A stretch of DNA of 64,000 bases. Source: Bacteroidia bacterium. Lineage in GTDB: Bacteria; Bacteroidota; Bacteroidia; B-17B0; Aurantibacillaceae. Below the pieces are notes generated by a model that was not told where the DNA came from, made no database searches, and saw only the letters and a program-made list of their open reading frames with translations. The position numbers were made by a program, and so were the translations under genes. Shown piece by piece: positions 54,012 through 62,679 of the stretch. The stretch spans positions 1 through 64,000 of the forward strand of contig JACMNO010000111.1 of the NCBI GenBank assembly GCA_014378485.1, written 5' to 3'. Position 1 is the first letter of the stretch. The number at the start of each line of letters is the position of its first letter.

Positions 54012-54623
54012 TTACCACTCATCTGAATTAACAGGTGTATTACTCGGTATTTTCATTCCTTCTTTAACATCGTTAGCTAAAAGCGCGCCTTGCTTAAATG
54101 CTTCGCTTCTGATCCTTTTCCAAATATCCGGCGGAATTTTCATGCTCCCGCATTTAGGAACTTCACTATAAACATTACCTCCCGAGTGATCAGCAGTTTG
54201 TGCATTATGGCTTATTTTAGAAATGGTATACCGGTATTTTCCTTCTTTAGCATCAATGCTTAAATGCATAGTAATCGTTCCCTGCACATCTGCCACCGGG
54301 TTTAATTCTTTTGGTTTATAATTAAAAGTAACTACACACTCTGCTTTGCTTCCTGTTGTAACACCATTTCCTTTTTTATATTTTGTTGACTCTATTTTTA
54401 CAAAGTTAACGGCGCGTTTCAGAATTTCACCCGATGCCATAGCTTTTGGTGGATTGGTATCAACCGGTAATGACCCATCTTCATTTGGTGGCAATGAAAC
54501 AGGATCAGCAATCAAAGTAATTACTTCCTGGATCTTTTTTTCATCTGTTTTTGCTTCCTGAGCCGATAAACTATTGATTGAGAATAAAATCGCAACTGAG
54601 TATAATAATGTTGTTAACTTCAT
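54012..54623 (-). CDS. Secreted protein of unknown function
   Basis: 203 aa. A signal peptide ends near SLSAQ. The mature protein is mixed alpha/beta, with VKIESTKYKKG, KAECVVTFNYKPKELNPVADVQGTIT split by polar linkers, TMHLSIDAKEGKYRYTISKI, and a Trp-containing C-terminal helix (PPDIWKRIRSEAFKQ). The layout is reminiscent of the TBP-like DUF4468 family of Bacteroidota, which I cannot confirm. It ends at a strong terminator. Confidence 0.65.
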   Translation of the reverse strand: MKLTTLLYSVAILFSINSLSAQEAKTDEKKIQEVITLIADPVSLPPNEDGSLPVDTNPPKAMASGEILKRAVNFVKIESTKYKKGNGVTTGSKAECVVTFNYKPKELNPVADVQGTITMHLSIDAKEGKYRYTISKISHNAQTADHSGGNVYSEVPKCGSMKIPPDIWKRIRSEAFKQGALLANDVKEGMKIPSNTPVNSDEW

Positions 54624-54669
54624 ATTTAGTTTTTACTTTTTATTGTAATCGACTATAAATTTAATGTTA

Positions 54670-57087
54670 TTAATAGATCTTACTATATTTATTAGGACTA
54701 ACTTCTAACATTAAATTGTAAATAACATCAAACACATCATCTGCACTTGGCTTAGAGAAATAATCTCCATCTGAACCATATGCAGGTCTGTGTTCTTTAG
54801 AAGTAATAGTAACAGGCTTAGAATCCAAGTATTTATAACCGCCTTGTTCTTCCAATACTTTCTGCATCATAAAACCTGTAGCTCCGCCCGGTACGTCTTC
54901 ATCAAAAAATACAACCCGGTTGGTTTTCTTCAGTGATTCAACAATGCTGTGATGAATATCGAATGGCAATAAAGTTTGCACATCAATTAACTCTACAGAA
55001 ATCCCATGTTCGTCCAATAGTTTAATTGCATCCTGTGCAATACGGATCGAGGATCCATAGGTCACCAATGTCACATCCAACCCTTCAATTAATGTTTCAG
55101 GAACACCTAAAGCAATTTTATACTCACCAATGTTAGTTGGTAAATTTTCTTTTAATCGATATCCATTTAATGGCTCAATAACTAAAGATGGTTCATCAGC
55201 TTCCAGTAACAAATTATAAAAACCTGCCGCCTGTGTCATGTTTCTTGGAACACATACGTTAATTCCTCTACAGGCATGAATAATCATTCCCATTGGAGAA
55301 CCACTATGCCATACACCTTCTAAACGATGACCGCGAGTACGTATAATTACCGGAGCTTTTTGCATGCCTTTGGTTCTCCATTGCACTGTTGCTAAATCAT
55401 CACTCATGATTTGCAATGCATACAATAAATAATCAAGGTATTGAATTTCTGCAATTGGTCTTAATCCTCTCATTGATAAACCGATTGCCTGGCCCATAAT
55501 GGTTGCTTCACGTATACCTGTGTCAAATACACGGTGTTCGCCGTATTTCAATTGTAATCCTTCCAATCCTTGATTAACGCCACCAATTTTTCCGGAATCT
55601 TCGCCAAAAATAAGGGTTTCAGGATATTTATTTAAAATATAATCGAAGTTTTCTCTTAACAGTTCTCTTCCATCCACCAATTTATCGCCACTAAACACTG
55701 CTGATACAGGTGTAACATTTGAAACCTTTGAATCTGACTGAGAATATAAATGAGAACTGTAACGATCAGTGTTTTCAATATTTGACAAACGAAGCCAGTT
55801 TGTTAATTTTGAGCGGGAAGCAGAATCTTCGTTTTTAATTAAACGCAATACTTTTTTAATTGCATTGTGAATCTCGCGTCGAATCGGTTCTTTAACTGCA
55901 TTTAACTCTGTTTTAACGGCGCTAATCTGAGCACCGCAATTTCCGTTGCTTAGTTCTTCAAAAATGGCAGACACTTCTGCTACTTCTGATTTGATCGGTG
56001 TTAAATAATCTGTCCAAGCTGCCTTTTGAGCAATTTTCACATCATTTTTTGTCTCTTCTTCAATGGCATTTAAGGTGGCTTCATCCGCTAATGCATTCTC
56101 AAGTATAAACTCACGCATTTTTTTAACGCAATCAAAATCCAGTTCAAACTGCAAACGCTCTTTTGATTTGTAACGCTCATGTGAACCAGACGTACTATGT
56201 CCCTGAGGTTGGGTTACTTCTTCTACATGCACCAAAACGGGCACATGCTGCTCACGACAAACTTTTGCCGCTTTTTCGTAGGTCTCACATAAATGAGCGT
56301 AATCCCAACCTTTTGTTTTAAAAATTTCAAATCCGTTTCCATCACCCTCTCTCTGAAAACCTTTTAAAATCTCAGAAATGCTTTCTTTAGTTGTTTGGTA
56401 TTTTTTAGGAACAGAAATTCCATGTCCGTCATCCCATACACTCATTAACATAGGAACCTGCAAAACGCCGGCAGCGTTAATCGCTTCCCAGAATAATCCT
56501 TCGGAAGTAGAAGCATCTCCAATAGTACCAAAGGCAATTTCATTTCCTTTATTACTGAAATTTAAAAATTTACCTTGGTGAAGATCTGTATTGACTTTAT
56601 AAAAATGAGATGCATAGGCTAAACCTAATAAACGCGGCATTTGCCCCGCTGTTGGAGAAATATCGGCTGATGAATTTTTTTGATTGATTAATGCTTTAAA
56701 GGATCCGTCGGTATTTAAACTATGTGTTCCAAAGTGACCACCCATTTGTCTTCCACCGCTCATTGGTTCTTTTTCAAGATCTGTATGTCCATAAAGCCCT
56801 GCAAAATATTCCTGCAAAGATAGCTGATCTATGGCCATCATAAAAGTTTGGTCACGGTAATAACCGCTTCTGAAATCCCCATTCTGAAACACTTTAGCCA
56901 TGGCTATTTGCGCCAGTTCTTTTCCATCACCAAAAATGCCGAATTTAGCCTTGCCGGTTAATACTTCTTTACGGCCTAATAAACTGGTTTGACGACTTTC
57001 ATTTATTAAACGAAAATCATTCAAAACTATTTTTTTAAAATCTTCAAAACTTAAGCCTTTAGCGGCTGACATAACTCCTTCTTGCAT
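54670..57087 (-). CDS. Fused E1 alpha/beta 2-oxoacid dehydrogenase, TPP-dependent
   Basis: 805 aa. The N-terminal half is an E1 alpha subunit: YRDQTFMMA, GGHFGTHS and the thiamine-diphosphate motif GDASTSEG (residues 190-197) ending in N. The C-terminal half is the E1 beta transketolase domain (from about residue 480; GEDSGKIGGVNQGL, GIREATIMGQAIGL, then GHRLEGVWHSGSP). Fused alpha/beta E1 proteins of Bacteroidota are usually annotated as branched-chain or pyruvate dehydrogenase E1; the substrate cannot be fixed here. No E2/E3 genes are nearby. Confidence 0.9.
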   Translation of the reverse strand: MQEGVMSAAKGLSFEDFKKIVLNDFRLINESRQTSLLGRKEVLTGKAKFGIFGDGKELAQIAMAKVFQNGDFRSGYYRDQTFMMAIDQLSLQEYFAGLYGHTDLEKEPMSGGRQMGGHFGTHSLNTDGSFKALINQKNSSADISPTAGQMPRLLGLAYASHFYKVNTDLHQGKFLNFSNKGNEIAFGTIGDASTSEGLFWEAINAAGVLQVPMLMSVWDDGHGISVPKKYQTTKESISEILKGFQREGDGNGFEIFKTKGWDYAHLCETYEKAAKVCREQHVPVLVHVEEVTQPQGHSTSGSHERYKSKERLQFELDFDCVKKMREFILENALADEATLNAIEEETKNDVKIAQKAAWTDYLTPIKSEVAEVSAIFEELSNGNCGAQISAVKTELNAVKEPIRREIHNAIKKVLRLIKNEDSASRSKLTNWLRLSNIENTDRYSSHLYSQSDSKVSNVTPVSAVFSGDKLVDGRELLRENFDYILNKYPETLIFGEDSGKIGGVNQGLEGLQLKYGEHRVFDTGIREATIMGQAIGLSMRGLRPIAEIQYLDYLLYALQIMSDDLATVQWRTKGMQKAPVIIRTRGHRLEGVWHSGSPMGMIIHACRGINVCVPRNMTQAAGFYNLLLEADEPSLVIEPLNGYRLKENLPTNIGEYKIALGVPETLIEGLDVTLVTYGSSIRIAQDAIKLLDEHGISVELIDVQTLLPFDIHHSIVESLKKTNRVVFFDEDVPGGATGFMMQKVLEEQGGYKYLDSKPVTITSKEHRPAYGSDGDYFSKPSADDVFDVIYNLMLEVSPNKYSKIY

Positions 57088-57104
57088 AATAAATCCTTAT
57101 CTTA

Positions 57105-57134
57105 CAAATATAAATTTTTGACGGGAATTACAAA
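57105..57134 (-). promoter_or_regulatory. Promoter of the E1 dehydrogenase gene
   Basis: On the minus strand TTTG (57131-57134), 18 bases and TATATTTG (57105-57112) match the consensus, with the ATG 17 bases further on. Confidence 0.6.
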
Positions 57135-57200
57135 ACAAATTGGACGTTATTTTTGTGCGAAAGAACTAATTTTTATGACCTAATTTAAAAATGGACAAAA

Positions 57201-57232
57201 AAAATAGCCGTAATAATTATTACAGCTATTTT
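57201..57232. terminator. Hairpin terminator after the 57253-57717 gene
   Basis: AAAATAGC (57201-57208) and GCTATTTT (57225-57232) pair around an AT-rich palindrome TAATAATTATTA. On the minus strand it is followed by a T-rich run. Confidence 0.6.
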
Positions 57233-57252
57233 AAACATTTATTTTAGAAAGA

Positions 57253-57717
57253 TTATTTCTTTTTGCCGGCCTTTTCTTTACCGGAAAATTCATATTTCTT
57301 TTTCAATTTATCTTTTTTAGTGATTTTAATTTCTCCGCTGATGTCAAAATTATCAATTGTGCATTTCATCATTAATGTCTGATCAGCTGCATCAGTAGTT
57401 GAAATTTCTACTTCTGTCCAGTGTCCCTCAGATTGCTCTTCATCTACATAGGTAGAATCTTTAGTGATTTCATATTTGATCCATTTATATTCCATTTTTT
57501 CAAACAAAAAGTTACTGAATACGCCTTTTCCGGCTTTAAATTCAAATTCATCTTCAACACCTTTTTTTGGGGCCGCGCCTTCTTTTACTTCAGTCATAGT
57601 TATTGTAAACTTTCGTTTATCTAAAGCGTCTTTAGGTTCTCCTTTTTTGACAGCATTTATACTTAATAAACCAACTGTTAAAACAGAGGCAGAAATAATA
57701 ATGTGTTTTAAGTTCAT
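57253..57717 (-). CDS. Secreted protein of unknown function, Lys-rich
   Basis: 154 aa from the ATG giving MNLKHIIISASVLTVGLLSINA, a signal peptide or membrane anchor. The mature part is rich in Lys, Glu and Asp with beta-strand patterns (RKFTITMTEVK, FLFEKMEYKWIKYEI, LMMKCTIDNFDISGEI), and the last 25 residues are strongly basic (KKDKLKKKYEF, KEKAGKKK). A longer upstream frame exists but lacks a signal. No family recognised. A weak TACCTTTA box lies upstream. Confidence 0.65.
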   Translation of the reverse strand: MNLKHIIISASVLTVGLLSINAVKKGEPKDALDKRKFTITMTEVKEGAAPKKGVEDEFEFKAGKGVFSNFLFEKMEYKWIKYEITKDSTYVDEEQSEGHWTEVEISTTDAADQTLMMKCTIDNFDISGEIKITKKDKLKKKYEFSGKEKAGKKK

Positions 57718-57868
57718 GTTATTTATTTTAGGTTGATGTAAAGGTAGTAAAATAAAAGTGTCTGTTTGTAGGTGTTTATATTTTATTAATATTTTTTGGC
57801 AGCAATATATGCCAACAAAAGCTATCAATTTAAGCAATTGATAGTATCTTTATTAGATAATTTTTGAA

Positions 57869-59143
57869 ATGCAACCATTAGCGGAGAGAGTAAGGCCTAA
57901 CACACTTGACAATTATATAGGTCAGGAACATATCATCGGTAAAAATTCTGCTTTAAGAAAAGCAATTGAGCAGAATTTATTGCCATCTATTATTTTATGG
58001 GGACCTCCCGGTGTTGGAAAAACTACTCTAGCACAAATTATTTCTCAAACATTAAAACGTCCTTTTTATTCGTTAAGTGCAATTAATTCCGGTGTAAAAG
58101 ATGTTAGGGAAGTGATTGAGAAAGCATCACAGGATGGAGGATTTTTTAAACAGGAAAAGCCGGTTCTTTTCATTGATGAGATCCATCGTTTCAGTAAATC
58201 ACAGCAGGATTCTTTATTAAATGCTGTTGAAAAAGGAATTGTTACTCTGATTGGCGCTACCACCGAAAATCCTTCTTTTGAGGTTATTCCGGCACTTTTA
58301 TCAAGGTGTCAGGTTGTTGTTTTAAAGCATCTTACAAAGCCTGACCTAATTCAATTATTGAACAATGCTATCGCCACAGATGAGTCGTTAAAAAGAAAAA
58401 AAATCATTCTCAAGGAAACGGAAGCTTTACTCCGTATTTCAGGTGGTGATGGAAGAAAGTTATTAAATGCTCTTGAAATTGTAGTGAATTGTATTAGCGA
58501 ACCTGAAATTATAATTACGGATGAACTGGTAAAACAATATATTCAACAGAATCTAGCGCTCTATGATAAATCTGGTGAGCAGCATTACGATATCATTTCA
58601 GCTTTTATAAAATCCATTCGCGGTTCTGACCCAAACGGAGCTGTTTATTGGTTGGCCAGAATGATTGATGGGGGAGAGGAACCCGGCTTCATTGCCAGAA
58701 GATTATTAATATTAGCGTCAGAAGATATCGGAAACGCAAATCCCACAGCTCTAGTTATTGCAAACAATTGTTTTCAGGCAGTTAATGTAATAGGTTATCC
58801 TGAAAGCAGGATCATATTAGCTCAAATTGCCACTTATTTGGCCTGTTCCGCTAAAAGCAACAGTAGCTACATGGCAATTAATTTAGCCCAGCAGGAAATA
58901 AAGAAATCAGGGGATTTGCCGGTACCTTTACATTTAAGAAATGCTCCAACTAAACTGATGAAAGAATTAGGTTATGGTGAAGAGTATAAATATTCTCATG
59001 ATTATGATAATCACTTTGTGCCACAGGAATTTTTACCAATTGAAATTAGTGGCACAGCCTTTTATAATCCCTCAGAATTTTCAAGAGAAAAGGACTTAAA
59101 AGAATTTTTAAAAGAAAGGTGGGGTAAAAAGTATGGTTATTGA
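57869..59143 (+). CDS. rarA: Replication-associated recombination protein A
   Basis: 424 aa AAA+ ATPase of the RarA/MgsA/WRNIP1 family, which acts at stalled replication forks. Walker A is GPPGVGKTTLA (Lys51), Walker B VLFIDEIHRFSKSQQD, sensor 1 GATTENPS, and a C-terminal oligomerisation region with KSIRGSDPNGAVYWLARMI, EDIGNANPTAL and LPVPLHLRNAPTKLMKELGYG. Divergent from the 57253-57717 gene. Confidence 0.95.
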   Translation: MQPLAERVRPNTLDNYIGQEHIIGKNSALRKAIEQNLLPSIILWGPPGVGKTTLAQIISQTLKRPFYSLSAINSGVKDVREVIEKASQDGGFFKQEKPVLFIDEIHRFSKSQQDSLLNAVEKGIVTLIGATTENPSFEVIPALLSRCQVVVLKHLTKPDLIQLLNNAIATDESLKRKKIILKETEALLRISGGDGRKLLNALEIVVNCISEPEIIITDELVKQYIQQNLALYDKSGEQHYDIISAFIKSIRGSDPNGAVYWLARMIDGGEEPGFIARRLLILASEDIGNANPTALVIANNCFQAVNVIGYPESRIILAQIATYLACSAKSNSSYMAINLAQQEIKKSGDLPVPLHLRNAPTKLMKELGYGEEYKYSHDYDNHFVPQEFLPIEISGTAFYNPSEFSREKDLKEFLKERWGKKYGY

Positions 59144-59300
59144 TTGTTTATATTTAACCAAATAGATAAATAGGTTTGTTATTTATAATAATAAAATAAG
59201 ATAATTGGCATTTACATAATACTATAGTGAAAAAGCTTGTTACTTTCCTTAAACTTTTTTCAAGAGCAACTTATTCTATGTTACTATGAGTTTAGATTTT

Positions 59301-59738
59301 TTAATCCCTGTGAATTAACTCAGGAATTGGCTCGAAGATAATAACTTTACAGAAGCCAATAATTAATCCTCCGATGATCTGTTCAACAATTTGCCAAACA
59401 CAATCCGCCATAATATAGGTTATATTAATATTCTTGGTAAATGAAATTCCCAAAACGGTAACCAGGGCAAATAAAATAAATCCAATAAATACACCGCTTA
59501 CCAAGCCTCGCAACACAGGTTGAGCAATATGTTTTTGTAAAAGGCGGGATTCAAAAGTTCTATAAAGAATAAAAGAGATAACCAGGTAAACTAAAGCAGC
59601 AAGACTTAAAAACAACACTTTGGAAAAGGAAATGCGATTCAGATCATTTAAAAAAACGCCGTGCCAAAAATAAAAGGCTACATACATTAATACGGCAGCA
59701 ATAATCCAACTTAAATAAAATCTAAAAGAGTATAACAT
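59301..59738 (-). CDS. Small integral membrane protein
   Basis: 145 aa. I start it at ATG 59738 because a -33/-7 promoter lies between this ATG and a further upstream TTG that would otherwise add 17 residues. Four hydrophobic segments are visible (about residues 5-25, 38-58, 75-100 and 112-130), separated by short charged loops. No family recognised. The transcript would be essentially leaderless. Confidence 0.6.
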   Translation of the reverse strand: MLYSFRFYLSWIIAAVLMYVAFYFWHGVFLNDLNRISFSKVLFLSLAALVYLVISFILYRTFESRLLQKHIAQPVLRGLVSGVFIGFILFALVTVLGISFTKNINITYIMADCVWQIVEQIIGGLIIGFCKVIIFEPIPELIHRD

Positions 59739-59745
59739 CGAGGTA

Positions 59746-59778
59746 CAAAAATAATATAACTTTCCGAACAATAACAAA
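59746..59778 (-). promoter_or_regulatory. Promoter of the membrane-protein gene
   Basis: On the minus strand TTTG (59775-59778), 21 bases and TATTTTTG (59746-59753); the -7 box ends 7 bases before the ATG. Confidence 0.75.
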
Positions 59779-59796
59779 AACTTTGCCAATTATTGA

Positions 59797-59827
59797 TTGG
59801 TATTATCTGCAAAAAAAGTTAAGTTTG
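59797..59827 (+). promoter_or_regulatory. Promoter of the 59832 operon
   Basis: TTG (59797-59799), 20 bases and TAAGTTTG (59820-59827). The -7 box ends 4 bases before the ATG, predicting a leaderless or very short mRNA leader. It interleaves with the divergent promoter. Confidence 0.75.
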
Positions 59828-59831
59828 TCAT

Positions 59832-61427
59832 ATGCGCTTTTTTAACAAATTTGTAATCGGCTTTTTGCTACTATTCCTTATTGTTTCCTGTAAAAAAGAA
59901 ACGAGTTGGGATGTTGATTTGTCTATGCCAATCGCAAGAAGCCACCTTAATATCAGTGATTTTTTTGGGGACACTATTTTTCAGGCTGACCCAGCCGGTT
60001 TATTGCACATTGCTTTTAGTAAAGACCTTGTAAACTACACCATGGATAGTTTGGTTAATTTACCTGATACTACTATTAATCTGCAGTATACAACATTTTT
60101 TGTAACATCATTATCACCCGGAGTTCAGCTGTTTTCCAACGCAACTTCAAATGATAAGGAAATTACCTTTAATGTGAGCAATGGGGTAGAACTTAATAAA
60201 GCAATTGTTAGAACAGGGTTTTTAAAAATTGAGTATATCAATTCCTACGGTCAACCCTTAAAATTTGATTATAATATCAATTCAGCCACATTATATGGTT
60301 CTCAATTAAATATATCGCAGGTTATTTCCGGAAACTCTTCATTAACAAAAATGTATCCGCTGGATAGCTATAACATTAATTTAACAGGGATTTCGGGTAA
60401 TAAAGTAAATACATTAGTTCAAACATACACCATCAGTACAGATGCGAGTGGAAATCCTGATCAGTTATTACAGGGTCAGGGCTTAATTATAAAATTATCT
60501 TTTATTGACATTGTTCCTGAATATATACAGGGTTATTTTGGGCAGCAGAATTTATCATTTGGGCCGGATTCAAGTTCTTTAGGGTTTTTAAGTAATTTCA
60601 GCACTAATAACCTGATGCTTTCTCAATCAGCCATTAATTTCAGGATTGTGAATGAATTCGGGATTGAAATGAGCAGCTCCATCAACCAGCTTCGTTCCAT
60701 AAAATTATCCCCACGTAATGTTGTGACCCTGAATTCCGGCAATTTACTGCAATCTATTAATATAGGAAGAGCCAATAAAACCAATAATCCTTCAAACCCT
60801 GTTTTTCCATGGTTTAAACAAATCAATGTGAATTCAACTAATTCCAATTTAAATCCTTTTTTACAGAATTTACCCAACTATTTAGGCTATACCGTTCAGG
60901 CAATAATCAATCCTCTTGGAAACATATCTGCTGGAAATGATTTTGCTTATTTTGGAAAAGGATTAAAAGTAATTGCGGATATCGATATTCCTTTAGCCTT
61001 ATCAGCTGATTATTTTAAACTTATTAATTATTCGAAAGTTGACCTGACACAGTTAAAAGAATTGAACGATGTTAATTCATGCCAAATCATTTTGGACGTT
61101 AGAAACAATTATCCTTTTAAAACACTAATACAAGGATATATGATGAATGATCAAAATCAAATCATTGATTCTTTGTTTTTTCCCGGACAAAATGTGATTG
61201 AACCGGCCATAACAGACGTCAATAATGTGGTATTGAATTATATTGATTCTAAACTAGTTGCTGATTTTGATAAAGACAAAATCACTCATTTAACGCAGTG
61301 CAAACAAATCAAGTTTATAAGTTATTTATACTTAACCAATCAACCAACGCCTATAAAAATTAACGATGACAGTTATTTGGACCTGGTATTGCACGCTGAT
61401 TTAAATTATAAAGCTAGAGCAAAATAA
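59832..61427 (+). CDS. Large putative lipoprotein, operon gene 1
   Basis: 531 aa. The lipobox-like FLIVSC (Cys20) suggests a lipoprotein. The rest is beta-rich with long strands (TTINLQYTTFFVTSLSPG, VELNKAIVRTGFLKIEYINS, FLSNFSTNNLMLSQSAINFR), Asn/Ser-rich loops and no catalytic motif. No family recognised. It is followed by the DUF5723-like gene with a one-base stop/start overlap (TAATG), indicating coupling, and then by a T9SS cargo protein. Its function may thus be tied to surface export. Confidence 0.65.
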   Translation: MRFFNKFVIGFLLLFLIVSCKKETSWDVDLSMPIARSHLNISDFFGDTIFQADPAGLLHIAFSKDLVNYTMDSLVNLPDTTINLQYTTFFVTSLSPGVQLFSNATSNDKEITFNVSNGVELNKAIVRTGFLKIEYINSYGQPLKFDYNINSATLYGSQLNISQVISGNSSLTKMYPLDSYNINLTGISGNKVNTLVQTYTISTDASGNPDQLLQGQGLIIKLSFIDIVPEYIQGYFGQQNLSFGPDSSSLGFLSNFSTNNLMLSQSAINFRIVNEFGIEMSSSINQLRSIKLSPRNVVTLNSGNLLQSINIGRANKTNNPSNPVFPWFKQINVNSTNSNLNPFLQNLPNYLGYTVQAIINPLGNISAGNDFAYFGKGLKVIADIDIPLALSADYFKLINYSKVDLTQLKELNDVNSCQIILDVRNNYPFKTLIQGYMMNDQNQIIDSLFFPGQNVIEPAITDVNNVVLNYIDSKLVADFDKDKITHLTQCKQIKFISYLYLTNQPTPIKINDDSYLDLVLHADLNYKARAK

Positions 61428-62674
61428 TGCGAACCCGGTTAATTCTATATTTCTTATTTTTCTCATTGACAGTTTTTTGTCAGTATAATTCTGCTTTCTT
61501 AAATTTTGAAAAAACCGGAAGATGTATTTCCATAAATGGAGAGTATGAATTAGGATCCAATGGCATCTATAATTCATTGCTTAATAAATTTATATATGGA
61601 GGTTATATTGATAAAAAAACAAAAGATAATTCAAATAATCATATGAAAAACCTGAATGTAATGGGTGCAAATATGAACTATGATATATCTGCTTTTTTTG
61701 GAAGGAATTCTAAATATTCTTATTTGGTTGGTTTTAAAGATCAAAGAATATTTAATTCTTCATTCACTAAGGATTTTTATCAATTAGTGTTTTATGGCAA
61801 TCAACCCTATAAAAACGAAACAAAAAATCTTTCAGGATCAAGTATTAATTCGTTAAGGTTTCAGGAGTTAAAATTAGGATTTATCTGGCATAAAATTGAT
61901 ACAACCGCTAAAGTAGGCTTATCAGTATCTATACTTAAAGGTCAACAATTATTTTATATCAGGGCCAAAGAAGGATCTTCTTTATACACAAATTCTGATG
62001 GTACAGAATTAGTGTTTAATTCTAATTTCAATATGGCCTTAAGCGATACCAATAACAGAAAAAATCCATTTGCCTATACAGGAATAGGAGCAAGTGCCGA
62101 CATATTTTTTGAAACACCATATAAAAGTAAAATAGGGAAGGGGAGTGTATTAACAGTTAATGCAAATAATATTGGTTTTTTGCATTGGTTCGATAACAGC
62201 GTGCAGTATAACAGTGATTCATCCTTTAAATTTGAAGGTTATCACATTAACAATCTTCTGGACTTAAAAGATTCAACCTTATCAGCCATTAATCGTGACA
62301 GCATTATCAGAAACACCACAAATGCCCATAAAGAATCCTTTAATATCAATATCCCTACAAATTTGCTGATTATTAATAAAATCCGTTTCACTAATAAATT
62401 TGTATTAGGAACAGGATTCAGGTATTTATTCAATTCTAATTTTAAGCCTTATTTTTTCACTGATGCTGAATACCAGATAACACCAAGAATAACTGGAGCG
62501 TTGCATATCGCATATGGAGGTTATTCAAAATTAAATGTAGGGCTGGCATTTTCTTACCTGTCACCATCCTGGTTTTTCAAAATTGGCAGTAATAGTTTGC
62601 AGGGTTATATTTCTCCTGCCAATACTTATGGCCAGGGAGCATTTGTAAGTATAGCCAAAAAATTTAAAAGATAA
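61427..62674 (+). CDS. DUF5723-like outer-membrane barrel protein, operon gene 2
   Basis: 415 aa. A signal peptide (to about TVFCQ), then a barrel-like pattern: FLNFEKTGRCISINGEYELG, repeated aromatic beta-strands, and a C-terminal end FVSIAKKFKR. The internal strands (IGKGSVLTVNANNIGFLHW and others) fit the DUF5723/FadL-like outer-membrane layout found in Bacteroidota, but I cannot confirm the family. Start codon overlaps the preceding stop. Confidence 0.6.
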   Translation: MRTRLILYFLFFSLTVFCQYNSAFLNFEKTGRCISINGEYELGSNGIYNSLLNKFIYGGYIDKKTKDNSNNHMKNLNVMGANMNYDISAFFGRNSKYSYLVGFKDQRIFNSSFTKDFYQLVFYGNQPYKNETKNLSGSSINSLRFQELKLGFIWHKIDTTAKVGLSVSILKGQQLFYIRAKEGSSLYTNSDGTELVFNSNFNMALSDTNNRKNPFAYTGIGASADIFFETPYKSKIGKGSVLTVNANNIGFLHWFDNSVQYNSDSSFKFEGYHINNLLDLKDSTLSAINRDSIIRNTTNAHKESFNINIPTNLLIINKIRFTNKFVLGTGFRYLFNSNFKPYFFTDAEYQITPRITGALHIAYGGYSKLNVGLAFSYLSPSWFFKIGSNSLQGYISPANTYGQGAFVSIAKKFKR

Positions 62675-62679
62675 GGATC

